The position numbers and the translations under genes are program-made. From Roseobacter weihaiensis (lineage in GTDB: Bacteria; Pseudomonadota; Alphaproteobacteria; Rhodobacterales; Rhodobacteraceae): a DNA stretch of 64,000 bases. Under the pieces are notes generated by a model. It was given only the letters and a program-made list of their open reading frames with translations. It searched no databases and had not been told where the DNA came from. The stretch lies in assembly GCF_020622345.1 (NCBI RefSeq), contig NZ_JACNMO010000001.1, positions 248,001 through 312,000 on the forward strand, given 5' to 3'. Numbering within the stretch: the first letter of the stretch is position 1; each line of letters begins with the position of its first letter. Shown piece by piece: positions 27,890-36,385 of this stretch.

Positions 27890-29539
27890 CTACATGTTGG
27901 GGTAGTTTGGCCCATCCCCACCCTGCGGCGTTGTCCAGACGATATTCTGTGCGGGGTCCTTGATGTCACAGGTCTTGCAATGCACGCAGTTCTGGAAATT
28001 GATGACAAACCGCGTGTCCTTACCCTCCTCCTCCACAAACTCATACACGCCCGCCGGGCAATAACGCGCCGAAGGGCCTGCATAGATTGGCAGGTTCTGG
28101 GCCACCGGAACTGCAGCATCCTTGAGCGTCAGATGCGCAGGCTGGCTTTCCTCGTGGTTGGTGAAGGAAAACGCCACATTGGTCAACCGGTCAAACGACA
28201 GCTTGCCATCCGGTTTCGGATAATCGATGGGCTTGTGATCTGCCGCTTTCTCGGTCGCCTCGGCGTCCGATTTGCCGTGCTTCATCGTGCCCAGAAGCGA
28301 GAAGCCAACCGAATTGGTCCACATGTCGATACCACCCATGAAAAGGCTGGCCATAAGTCCATGCTTTGACCACAAAGGTTTGACATTGCGGACCTTTTTC
28401 AGATCAGAGCCGATGGCACCGGTGCGCACTTCGGTCTCGTAGGCTGTCAGCTCATCGCCTGCCCGGTTGTCCGAGATCGCGGCGAACGCGGCTTCGGCAG
28501 CGGCCTTGCCCGAGAGCATCGCGTTGTGGTTGCCCTTGATGCGCGGCACGTTCACCATGCCCACCGAACAGCCCAGCAGGGCCACACCGGGGGCCACCAT
28601 TTTTGGCATCGACTGATAGCCACCTTCGCTGATCGCCCGCGCGCCGTAAGCCACGCGCTTGCCGCCCTCCAGCAGGTCCGCCACCATCGGATGATGCTTG
28701 AAGCGCTGGAATTCCATATAGGGGAAAAGATGCGGGTTCTTGTAGTTCAGATGCACCACAAACCCCACATAGACCTGATTGTTTTCAAGATGATAGATAA
28801 AAGAGCCGCCCCCCGCATTGCCGCCCAGGGGCCAGCCCATGGTATGCGTGACCGTGCCTTCGCGGTGCTTGTTGGGGTCGATCTCCCAGATTTCCTTCAT
28901 GCCGAGTCCGTATTTCTGTGGCTCATGCCCGTCCGACAGGCTGAACTTTTCGATGACCTGCTTTGACAGCGACCCGCGCACACCCTCCGAGAGGAAAACA
29001 TATTTGCCGTGCAACTCCATGCCGGGCTCATAGGCATCGCCATGGGTCCCGTCGGGGTTCTTGCCGAATTCACCGGCCACGACCCCTTTCACCTCACCCT
29101 TGTCACCGTAGACCAGCTCCGAGCAGGACATGCCGGGAAAGATTTCGACGCCCAGCTCTTCGGCCTGCTCGGCCATCCAACGGCACACATTGCCCATGGA
29201 CACGATGTAATTGCCGTGATTGTTCATCAGCGGCGGCATGGGAAAATTCGGAATCCGCAGCTTGCCCGCCTCGCCCAGCATAAAGAAGTTATCTTCTCGC
29301 ACCGGCACGTTGAGCGGCGCGCCCTTTTGCTTCCAATCAGGGATCAAGGCATCCAGACCAACGGGATCAAGAACGGCACCAGACAGGATGTGTGCGCCCA
29401 CTTCGGAGCCTTTTTCCAGCACCACGACGTTGCACTCTGCATCCAGTTGCTTGAGCCGGATCGCCGCGGAAAGACCCGCAGGCCCCGCCCCCACGATGAC
29501 CACATCATATTCCATTGCCTCACGTTGCGTGTCAGTCAT
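27890..29539 (-). CDS. Electron-transfer flavoprotein-ubiquinone oxidoreductase
   Basis: 549 residues from ATG 29539 behind AGGGGAG. FAD-binding motif VIVGAGPAGLSAAIRLK is at about residues 12-28, the ETF-QO ubiquinone segment is in the middle, and the [4Fe-4S] ligands are in QNCVHCKTCDIKDPAQNI near the C-terminus together with CPAGVYEF. The enzyme passes electrons from acyl-CoA and dimethylglycine-type dehydrogenases to the quinone pool at the inner membrane. Both kinds of dehydrogenase occur in this window (39862-41580 and 57938-60430). The gene is monocistronic. Confidence 0.96.
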   Translation of the reverse strand: MTDTQREAMEYDVVIVGAGPAGLSAAIRLKQLDAECNVVVLEKGSEVGAHILSGAVLDPVGLDALIPDWKQKGAPLNVPVREDNFFMLGEAGKLRIPNFPMPPLMNNHGNYIVSMGNVCRWMAEQAEELGVEIFPGMSCSELVYGDKGEVKGVVAGEFGKNPDGTHGDAYEPGMELHGKYVFLSEGVRGSLSKQVIEKFSLSDGHEPQKYGLGMKEIWEIDPNKHREGTVTHTMGWPLGGNAGGGSFIYHLENNQVYVGFVVHLNYKNPHLFPYMEFQRFKHHPMVADLLEGGKRVAYGARAISEGGYQSMPKMVAPGVALLGCSVGMVNVPRIKGNHNAMLSGKAAAEAAFAAISDNRAGDELTAYETEVRTGAIGSDLKKVRNVKPLWSKHGLMASLFMGGIDMWTNSVGFSLLGTMKHGKSDAEATEKAADHKPIDYPKPDGKLSFDRLTNVAFSFTNHEESQPAHLTLKDAAVPVAQNLPIYAGPSARYCPAGVYEFVEEEGKDTRFVINFQNCVHCKTCDIKDPAQNIVWTTPQGGDGPNYPNM

Positions 29540-29702
29540 GGAAACTCCCCTTGTCAAATCCCGGTGCAATTCACTGCATATATTTAAGCTTCAAAGCTGG
29601 CTAAACCACGTGATGCGTCAATGCAATCACTACACCGCGTCAAAATGTAACTTTGATCTCACGTGAAAAGCTCCGGTGATCCTGATGCTCAAAAACCCAC
29701 CA

Positions 29703-30152
29703 TCACGGTCGATCCCCCATCAGATAACGCGGGCCAGCCCCCTTGCGCGCGGCGGTGTCGACCGGATTGTAAAGCGCGCAACTGGGCAGGCTGAGGCAGC
29801 CGCATCCGATACATCCATCCAGATTGTCCCGCAGGCGTGTCAGGGTTTCTATCTTGTCATCGAGGGCGGCGCGAAATCCGATGCTGATCTTGGCCCAGTC
29901 TGCCTTGGTCGGTGTCCGCCCACCCGGCAGCCGGTCAAGCTCTGCCTTGATTTGCGGCAGGCTGAACCCGAACTGCTGGGCAATCATCACAAAGCTCAAT
30001 CGCCGCAGGTCAGAGCGCGCAAACCTTCGCTGCCCGCCCGGATTGCGCCAGGGCCGGATCAGCCCCTGCGCTTCGTAATACCGGATCGCCGAGACGGCGA
30101 GCCCGGTGCGGGCGGCCAATGCCCCGATGGATAGCCCTTCAGACACCTTCAT
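29703..30152 (-). CDS. soxR: SoxR-type redox-sensing MerR-family regulator
   Basis: 149 residues from ATG 30152. The N-terminal MerR winged helix is IGALAARTGLAVSAIRYYEA (about residues 9-28), and the [2Fe-2S] cluster motif CIGCGCLSLPSC follows at about residues 114-125, with the dimer helix between. SoxR senses redox-cycling agents through cluster oxidation and twists the target promoter. The start codon faces the VOC gene across a 75-base intergenic region carrying a textbook MerR-family promoter. The start is fixed by homology and because upstream codons would overlap the operator. Confidence 0.93.
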   Translation of the reverse strand: MKVSEGLSIGALAARTGLAVSAIRYYEAQGLIRPWRNPGGQRRFARSDLRRLSFVMIAQQFGFSLPQIKAELDRLPGGRTPTKADWAKISIGFRAALDDKIETLTRLRDNLDGCIGCGCLSLPSCALYNPVDTAARKGAGPRYLMGDRP

Positions 30153-30163
30153 TAAAAAAACCC

Positions 30164-30194
30164 TTGACCTAAAGTTAGGTTTAGAAATTACGAT
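30164..30194 (+). promoter_or_regulatory. SoxR-type operator-promoter of the VOC gene
   Basis: TTGACC (30164-30169) and TACGAT (30189-30194) are spaced by 19 bases, the over-long spacing that MerR-family activators correct. Between and across the -35, ACCTAAAGTTAGGT (30167-30180) is a perfect 6-bp inverted repeat with a 2-base centre (ACCTAA/TTAGGT), close in design to SoxR boxes. The adjacent regulator gene at 29703-30152 is its likely partner. Confidence 0.8.
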
Positions 30195-30227
30195 AGCTGT
30201 GATCTTGCAAATGTGAAAGGAAAAACC

Positions 30228-30608
30228 ATGACCGCACTGCTGGAACACGCCAACGTCACAGTGAGCAATGCAAACCGGACAGCGCAATGGATGTCCGAGC
30301 TTTTTGGCTGGCACATTCGCTGGCAGGGGCCCGCAATTGACGGCGGTCGCTCTTTGCACATCGGCACGGACAGCCAGTACCTCGCGCTCTACCAGCCCGC
30401 ACGGACGGTTGCGGCCAAATCATCCACCTATCACACTGCCGGGGGGCTCAATCACATCGCCATCGTGGTTGACGATATTGACGCGTTGGAAAAGCAGGTC
30501 ACCGCCGCAGGGTTCACCGCTGTCAACCATGCGGATTATGAACCGGGACGCCGATTTTACTTCCACGATCATGACGACATCGAATATGAAGTGGTGCAAT
30601 ACGACTGA
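30228..30608 (+). CDS. VOC-superfamily (glyoxalase/bleomycin-resistance fold) protein
   Basis: 126 residues from ATG 30228, six bases after AAAGGA. A single vicinal-oxygen-chelate module has paired beta-alpha-beta halves: HANVTVSNANRTAQWMSELFGW and GGLNHIAIVVDDIDALEKQV (shown in part), with metal-site candidates His8, His75 and the acidic Glu near the C-terminus (EYEVVQYD). The substrate is unknown; such proteins include glyoxalases, dioxygenases and antibiotic-binding proteins. It is expressed from the SoxR-type promoter and ends in an intrinsic terminator, so it is probably a single-gene SoxR target. Confidence 0.85.
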   Translation: MTALLEHANVTVSNANRTAQWMSELFGWHIRWQGPAIDGGRSLHIGTDSQYLALYQPARTVAAKSSTYHTAGGLNHIAIVVDDIDALEKQVTAAGFTAVNHADYEPGRRFYFHDHDDIEYEVVQYD

Positions 30609-30617
30609 CCGTTTTTC

Positions 30618-30637
30618 CGGCTGAAAACAGCCGTTTT
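30618..30637 (+). terminator. Intrinsic terminator of the VOC gene
   Basis: CGGCTG (30618-30623), loop AAAA, CAGCCG (30628-30633), followed by TTTT. It is a short but perfect stem with a tight loop, directly after the stop codon. Confidence 0.8.
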
Positions 30638-30759
30638 GGGTATAAAGGACGCCGCAGAGCCTCTTGCAATCCCCCCCGCGTTTAGGTCAGGTAGTGGCTA
30701 TTCGACACCTGCGGCCCCCGGTTCTGCCGGCGGGCCGCGTCAATTCGTGGATGACGCCA

Positions 30760-31230
30760 ATGGACAAGATACCCATGACCCGCAAGGGCCACTCCGATCT
30801 GGAAGCAGAATTGAAACAGCTGAAATCCGTGGAACGTCCGGCGATCATCAAGGCTATTGCAGAGGCGCGCGAACATGGCGACCTGTCGGAGAATGCCGAA
30901 TATCACTCCGCCCGTGAAAAACAGTCCTTTATCGAAGGACGGATCAAGGAACTCGAAGGCGTTTTGGGGCTGGCCGAGGTCATAGACCCGTCAAAGATGT
31001 CCGGGACGATCAAATTCGGGGCCACTGTAACGCTGATTGACGAAGACACCGAGGACGAGAAAACCTGGCAAATCGTGGGCGAACACGAGGCGAATATCGA
31101 AAACGGGCTGCTCAACATCAAATCCCCCATCGCCCGCGCGCTGATCGGGAAAGATGAGGGCGACAGCGTCGAGGTGCGCACGCCCGGAGGCGAGAAATCC
31201 TACGAGGTTCTCAAGATCGTCTACAACTGA
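30760..31230 (+). CDS. greA: Transcription elongation factor GreA
   Basis: 156 residues from ATG 30760 ([20 protein letters not shown]), the family length. The N-terminal antiparallel coiled coil carries the catalytic loop [10 protein letters not shown] with its Asp and Glu (about residues 39-48), and the C-terminal FKBP-like domain ends in VLKIVYN. GreA makes RNA polymerase cleave backtracked transcripts. The ribosome site is weak. It is followed by a hypothetical membrane gene after 14 bases, which may be co-transcribed. Confidence 0.95.
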   Translation: MDKIPMTRKGHSDLEAELKQLKSVERPAIIKAIAEAREHGDLSENAEYHSAREKQSFIEGRIKELEGVLGLAEVIDPSKMSGTIKFGATVTLIDEDTEDEKTWQIVGEHEANIENGLLNIKSPIARALIGKDEGDSVEVRTPGGEKSYEVLKIVYN

Positions 31231-31244
31231 CGGAAATTGCGGAC

Positions 31245-32288
31245 ATGGCCGAGACCACAGAAGAGACCGACGCAGGACCCGCAAGCTCGCGGCCCACGCC
31301 GCTTGGCATCTACGATCAGCCGAAGACCGAGGCGATCACCAGCATCGAGGTCATTGCCATCGCGGTGTCAGCCGTCTGGCTGATCGGGGCTGCAGTGTTT
31401 TTCCTGATGCTCCCCTCCGAAGCCTCCGAAGGGGGTCAGGGCGCGGACGCATTGCGGTTTTTGATGACTTTGATGGCGATCTTCATGCCGATCGGGATGA
31501 TCTGGGTCGCCGCGACCGCTGCGCGGGCCTCCAAGATCATGCGCGAAGAAAGCCAGCGGCTGCAGACGTCGATTGACGCGATCCGGCACGCCTACATTGC
31601 TCAGAACCAAAGCGGCACGATTGGGGCCGAACCCAACTCCGTGTCCCGAAAGCTGGATGAGATCGCGGCAGCCACCCGCAAGACCGAAACGGCGCTGGCC
31701 ACCTTTTCATCCCGGCGCGAGCACGAACAGGCAAGCGCACCAGCGCCCGCCACCGCAGCAACGGCGGACGACCAGCCCGCCCTTGCCCTTGGCACGCAGG
31801 CACAAGACCTGGCCCCACCGGTGGCCACCGAAGACTTCATCCGCGCGCTGAATTTTCCCGAGACCGCCGAGGACGAACAGGGGTTCGCCGCCCTGCGCCG
31901 CGCGCTCAAGGACCGGTCGTCCGCCCAGTTGGTTCAGGCCGCGCAAGACGTGCTGACCCTGCTCAGTCAGGACGGTATCTATATGGACGATTTGCTGCCG
32001 GACCGCGCGCGGCCCGAGATCTGGCGTCATTTCGGGCAAGGCCTGCGCGGCAGGCCGATTGCCGCCTTGGGCGGCATCCGCGACCGGTCATCTCTGGCGC
32101 TCACCTCCGGGCGGATGAAACAGGACCCGATCTTTAGGGACGCCGCACACCATTTTCTGCGGCTCTTTGACAAGACCTTTGCCGCCTTCGAAACCCGCGC
32201 AACCGACGGTGAAATCGCCGCTCTGGCTGAAACGCGCACGGCACGGGCTTTCATGCTGTTGGGGCGCGTGGCCGGGACCTTTGACTGA
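31245..32288 (+). CDS. Predicted two-TM protein of unknown function
   Basis: 347 residues. Two membrane helices, at about residues 35-56 (VIAIAVSAVWLIGAAVFFL) and 73-93 (LMTLMAIFMPIGMIWVAATA), are followed by a helical stretch with coiled-coil potential (100-170), an Ala/Pro-rich linker (about 160-195), and a helical C-terminal domain (DGIYMDDLLPDRARPEIWRH region). I do not recognise a named family beyond conservation-like composition. It lies 14 bases after greA and converges on the MoeA-fusion gene with only six bases between stop codons. Confidence 0.7.
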   Translation: MAETTEETDAGPASSRPTPLGIYDQPKTEAITSIEVIAIAVSAVWLIGAAVFFLMLPSEASEGGQGADALRFLMTLMAIFMPIGMIWVAATAARASKIMREESQRLQTSIDAIRHAYIAQNQSGTIGAEPNSVSRKLDEIAAATRKTETALATFSSRREHEQASAPAPATAATADDQPALALGTQAQDLAPPVATEDFIRALNFPETAEDEQGFAALRRALKDRSSAQLVQAAQDVLTLLSQDGIYMDDLLPDRARPEIWRHFGQGLRGRPIAALGGIRDRSSLALTSGRMKQDPIFRDAAHHFLRLFDKTFAAFETRATDGEIAALAETRTARAFMLLGRVAGTFD

Positions 32289-32294
32289 CGCCCG

Positions 32295-34370
32295 CTAGAG
32301 CCCGAAGCTGCCAAAAGGCAAATAGCGGACCGGGTCGCCCGGTACGATTTGTGCCGCCTCATGCGGCAGCTCCACCAACCCATCGGCCCAGGAAAGCCCG
32401 GAGATACGGCCCGACCCCTCTGAGGCAAAGACCTCTGCCGCACCGTTACGGAGACGCGCGCGCAGGAACTCGGATCGGCCCGGTTTCTTGTTTTTCGAAA
32501 ACGCCGCCGGGACCATAAAGGCCTGCGGCTCCGGCCAGGTTTCGCCCGCCAGCTGCGCCAGAGCGGGGCGGGCAAAGATCAGCGCGCAAACCATGGCAGC
32601 CACCGGATTGCCCGGCAACCCGAAGACCGGTGCGCCCTTCCAAATCCCCAGTGCCAGCGGTCTGCCGGGTTTGACCGCGATGCGCCACAGTGTCATGCGG
32701 CCTGCGTCTTTCAACAGCGCAGAGACGTGATCTTCATCCCCTGCCGACGCACCGCCGCTGGTCAGAATGACCTGGGCTTTGCCGGCCGCGTCGGACAGGG
32801 TCTGCGCCAGCGCGGTCCGGTCGTCGGGCGCAATCCCCATGTCCACCGGCACATGGCCAAAGCGGCGGATCATTTCCAGTAACATCGGCCGGTTCGCATC
32901 AAATATCTGGCCGTCCCGCGCCGCCTGCCCTGCCGGCACCAGTTCCGCGCCGGTCGAGACAACCGCAACGCGCAAAGGCCGGTGGACCGGCACATCGGTC
33001 ACGCCGGTGGCAGACAACAACGCGATTTCCGGCGCGCCGATACGCACGCCCTTGTCCAGCACCACTGTGCCAGCGACAGCGTCTTCGCCAGCGGCGCGCG
33101 CGTTCGCCCCTTGCTTTACGGGGCCGCGAAAGGCGATCTGCCCCGCGTTGAGGGTGACGTCTTCCTGCAAGACCACCGTATCGACCCCGTCGGGCAGCGC
33201 CGCACCCGTCAACACGCGCATCGCATGGCCGTCCGGCAAAACCTGCGGCGCATCCCCCGCCGCGGCCCGCATCTGCGCCACTGGCAGGACATGCACCCCT
33301 TCGCCGCGCCCCCCGGCAAAGCCATACCCGTCCACGGCGGTGTTGGGCAGGGGCGGGTTACTGCGCTGCGCCACCACGTCCCGAGCGGCCACATGGCCGA
33401 CGGCCGCGGCAACCGGCAGATCAGTCACCTCTGCGACCGGGGACAACCCTGCCTTGAGGTGCGCCAGCGCCTCGGCCACCGGGGTCCAGTCGACCCCCGG
33501 CGGCAAGGCAAAACAATTGTTGGACAGAAGTGGAGGCTGCGCTGCGGCATGGCGCAACGCGTCCTCATGCCCCAACCCGAAAATCCAGCCTTCTTCAGGC
33601 GCCTCGACGGTGAGCATGACCTGCAGTTTCTCTGGCGAGAGGGAAGAGACCGTGCGCGCGACCTCCTCAACCTGCCAGGCGTCCTTGATCCGGCCCTCAG
33701 GGCCCGCACCCAGGGTCAGCGAGGGCCAGATTTCCACGAACGCCACATCGCCCGAGAGTGGCTCGAAGGGCCAGACCCTTACCCCGAAACGGCGGCGCAA
33801 CCGGGCCAAGACCGGCAGCCCCATAAAGACCTGAGAGCCGACCGCACCAGCCCCCGCCATCTGCCAGCAGGTAAAGGCCCCCTTGGCCAGTTTTTCGGCC
33901 GCGCGCCGCTCCGGAAAGGGGTTGGCATAGTCGGTTTTTGTGCGCCCCAGCCCCTCGATATCCCGGTTTTGCAGCCCATTAGCCCAGAAAGGCCCCTTGC
34001 CGCCAAACATCAGGTTGATCTCGGCGGCCAGATCAAAGCGATTGTTGGTGTCTGGCGCGTCCTTGATCCGCGCCTCGAACCAGTCCCAGAGGGCAAAGGG
34101 GTTGGCCTTGCCGGTCAACGCCCCGGCAAAGCCCTGCGGATAACCGAAGGGGAAGTCGAAACCCGCCAGAACCCGGCGGCCCGCTGCACGCTCTGCCGCG
34201 ATGAGCTTGGCCAACCAGTCCTCGGCCACCTGCCGGTTGCGCAGATACTGCGGCTCTTCGGCCCGGCCCGCGCGGGCAACGCAGGCCCAGATGGCATCCT
34301 TCTTGGGCCGCAGACCACGGTCGTTGCCGCCAGACCAATCGACCATGACAACCGTGTCGAACCGTGTCAC
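32295..34370 (-). CDS. moeA: Two-domain protein: RNase H-like/DUF429-like domain fused to MoeA
   Basis: 691 residues. Residues about 295-691 are a complete MoeA (molybdopterin molybdotransferase): PPLPNTAVDGYGF, AVVSTGAELVPAG, VILTSGGASAGDEDHV and VKPGRPLALG with GLPGNPVAAMV. Ordinary MoeA is about 400 residues. The extra N-terminal 290 residues open with TVVMVDWSGG and contain AGFDFPFGYP, acidic motifs that suggest an actin/RNase H-like fold similar to DUF429; its role is unknown. It is the last gene of the Moco string and overlaps mobB by four bases. MoeA inserts molybdate into molybdopterin-AMP in the cytoplasm. The gene symbol refers to the MoeA part only. Confidence 0.85.
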   Translation of the reverse strand: MTRFDTVVMVDWSGGNDRGLRPKKDAIWACVARAGRAEEPQYLRNRQVAEDWLAKLIAAERAAGRRVLAGFDFPFGYPQGFAGALTGKANPFALWDWFEARIKDAPDTNNRFDLAAEINLMFGGKGPFWANGLQNRDIEGLGRTKTDYANPFPERRAAEKLAKGAFTCWQMAGAGAVGSQVFMGLPVLARLRRRFGVRVWPFEPLSGDVAFVEIWPSLTLGAGPEGRIKDAWQVEEVARTVSSLSPEKLQVMLTVEAPEEGWIFGLGHEDALRHAAAQPPLLSNNCFALPPGVDWTPVAEALAHLKAGLSPVAEVTDLPVAAAVGHVAARDVVAQRSNPPLPNTAVDGYGFAGGRGEGVHVLPVAQMRAAAGDAPQVLPDGHAMRVLTGAALPDGVDTVVLQEDVTLNAGQIAFRGPVKQGANARAAGEDAVAGTVVLDKGVRIGAPEIALLSATGVTDVPVHRPLRVAVVSTGAELVPAGQAARDGQIFDANRPMLLEMIRRFGHVPVDMGIAPDDRTALAQTLSDAAGKAQVILTSGGASAGDEDHVSALLKDAGRMTLWRIAVKPGRPLALGIWKGAPVFGLPGNPVAAMVCALIFARPALAQLAGETWPEPQAFMVPAAFSKNKKPGRSEFLRARLRNGAAEVFASEGSGRISGLSWADGLVELPHEAAQIVPGDPVRYLPFGSFGL

Positions 34371-34858
34371 AACCCGACCTCTGCCAGAATAAAATCGGCA
34401 ATGGCCGACGTATCATCAAGATCGAAGACGGGGCGGTCGAGCGAGAGTGCCGCGTTACTTGCGACGGCCTTGATTGTCGGGTCGCCCGGCGCAATCAGGG
34501 CGTTGCCGGTTTCTGCGCGGAACGCTTCGACCTTGGGGTGGGCGTCGCGTTTGTAACCTTCGATCAGCACCAGATCGACGGGGCTGAGCTTTGCCAGCAA
34601 ACTCTCCAGCGACGGCTCCTCCGCCTCGCGCAATTCGTGCATCAGGGCAAACCGTTTGCGCGACGCCAGCAGAACCTCCGTCGCGCCCGCGGTGCGGTGC
34701 CGGTGGCTGTCCTTGCCGGGCTGGTCCACGTCAAAGACGTGATGGGCATGCTTCACCGTGGAGACGGTCAGCCCCCGGCGGCAGATCTCTGACACCAACC
34801 GTTCCATCAGACCGGTCTTGCCCGCGTTTTTCCATCCGACAACACCAAAGAGCCTCAT
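34367..34858 (-). CDS. mobB: Molybdopterin-guanine dinucleotide biosynthesis adaptor MobB
   Basis: 163 residues from ATG 34858. P-loop VGWKNAGKTGLMERLV is at about residues 7-22, followed by the MobB signature VKHAHHVFDVDQPGKDSHRH. MobB is a GTP-binding helper of MobA in forming the bis-MGD cofactor of formate, nitrate and related oxidoreductases. It overlaps the mobA part by four bases upstream and the MoeA-fusion gene by four bases downstream, so the three are co-translated. Confidence 0.94.
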   Translation of the reverse strand: MRLFGVVGWKNAGKTGLMERLVSEICRRGLTVSTVKHAHHVFDVDQPGKDSHRHRTAGATEVLLASRKRFALMHELREAEEPSLESLLAKLSPVDLVLIEGYKRDAHPKVEAFRAETGNALIAPGDPTIKAVASNAALSLDRPVFDLDDTSAIADFILAEVGL

Positions 34859-36336
34859 AGCAGGGTCTCCGCCCGCGCCAGATCCTCCGGCGTGTTGACG
34901 TTGAAAAAGGGATCGAAGGTGGTGACGGGAAAGACCGCTTCGCGCCCGCCATGCCGATCCGTCCAAAGCACGACCTTGCGCAGCCCCTCCGCCAAAGCGG
35001 CGCGCAGGTCCTCGCGCAGAGCCACGGGCCAGAGGCCAAAGGTCGGATGGCGCAGGTGCCCGCGTTTGTCGCCCGGTGTGGCGGCCAACACAAGTGGCTC
35101 TGACATCTCCTCCCCCGCGAGCAACAGCCGGGGCACAAGATCCGCCGGGAAAAACGGGGTGTCCGCGGCGGCCGTGACAATCGTATCCGCCCCTTGCCCC
35201 GCAGCCCAATCGAGGCCTGCCAGAACCCCCGCAAGAGGCCCCACGAACCCTTCGACGCTGTCGCGGAGCACGGGCAGCCCCAGATGCCCAAACCGTTCCG
35301 GATCCCCATTGGCATTCAATGCAAGGCCTGCGACCTGCGGGGCCAGCCGGTCGATCACATGCGACAACAGCGTGCCGGGTCCAAGCGGCAACAGTCCCTT
35401 GTCGCCGCCACCCATACGGGTTGCCTGGCCACCGGCCAGGATCACCCCCAGGGGCTGTTTCATGCAGCCCCCTTGCGGCCCGCGCGGCGGGGCTCTGTCG
35501 GGGTCGGCGTCGCGGATCAACCGCGCTTCACCGCTCAGGCAGACAAAACGCTGCCCCTTCATCCGCCCGATCAGGGTCAGGCCGACCTCGCGGGCAATCT
35601 CGACACCCCAGGCCGTAAAGCCGGAGCGCGACACCAGCACCGGAATGCCCATCATCGCAGTTTTAATCACCATCTCCGAGGTCAGCCGACCCGTGGTGTA
35701 GAGCAGCTTGTCCGCCGCCGCCACCTTTTCGGACAGCATCCAGCCTGCGATCTTGTCAACAGCATTGTGGCGGCCGACGTCTTCCATGTAGACAAGCGGG
35801 CGCGCCTCCTGACACAGCACGGTCCCGTGAATGGCACCCGCCTCCAGATAGAGCGACGGCGTGCGGTTGATCCGCGCGCTCAGCGTATAGAGCCAGGACG
35901 TGCGGACCGGCGTCTGCGGCAGAGACACCTCTTGCAGGCCGTCCATCATATCGCCGAAAACGGTCCCGACCGCGCAGCCACTGGTGCGGGTTTTCTTGCG
36001 CATCTTCTCTTCGTAGTCGGTCTTGCGGGCGGTGCGTACGATGACGGTTTCCAGCTCTTCATCATAGTCGATACCGGTGATTTCATCCTCAGCGCTCAGC
36101 ATACCCTGATTGCGCAGAAACCCCAGCGCCAGATAGTCCGGGTAGTCGCCGATGGTCATGGCGGTGACGACTTCCTGTGCGTTCAGGAAAATGGTCAGCG
36201 GGCGCTCTTCGACAACACGCGCCGTGACCTCGGCCCCGGCCTGATCAGTCCCCACGATGGGCCGCGTCAGCCGCGCCGCCGTCGGATCAGGCGCGATCAG
36301 ATAATCGCTCACATCATCAAGCCTGGCCAATTGCAT
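34855..36336 (-). CDS. fdhD-mobA: FdhD-MobA in one continuous reading frame
   Basis: 493 codons from ATG 36336 without a stop. Residues 1-291 are FdhD, the sulfurtransferase-like factor for formate dehydrogenase; the key cysteine is C121 in TSGCAVGTVFGD, but the usual second Cys of the CxxC pair is absent. Residues 292-493 are MobA (LAGGQATRMGGGDKGL), the GMP transferase making molybdopterin guanine dinucleotide. An internal ATG at 35463, preceded by AAGGGGG with good spacing, could give free MobA of 202 residues. A fusion, or an operon whose stop codon was lost, are both possible. The ribosome site GGAGG sits almost on the first ATG, so TTG 36330 may be the true start. Confidence 0.9.
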   Translation of the reverse strand: MQLARLDDVSDYLIAPDPTAARLTRPIVGTDQAGAEVTARVVEERPLTIFLNAQEVVTAMTIGDYPDYLALGFLRNQGMLSAEDEITGIDYDEELETVIVRTARKTDYEEKMRKKTRTSGCAVGTVFGDMMDGLQEVSLPQTPVRTSWLYTLSARINRTPSLYLEAGAIHGTVLCQEARPLVYMEDVGRHNAVDKIAGWMLSEKVAAADKLLYTTGRLTSEMVIKTAMMGIPVLVSRSGFTAWGVEIAREVGLTLIGRMKGQRFVCLSGEARLIRDADPDRAPPRGPQGGCMKQPLGVILAGGQATRMGGGDKGLLPLGPGTLLSHVIDRLAPQVAGLALNANGDPERFGHLGLPVLRDSVEGFVGPLAGVLAGLDWAAGQGADTIVTAAADTPFFPADLVPRLLLAGEEMSEPLVLAATPGDKRGHLRHPTFGLWPVALREDLRAALAEGLRKVVLWTDRHGGREAVFPVTTFDPFFNVNTPEDLARAETLL

Positions 36337-36385
36337 CCCTCCGATGGCTGCGCTACGTGTTTTGCATCTCGTTATAAAGCATCCG

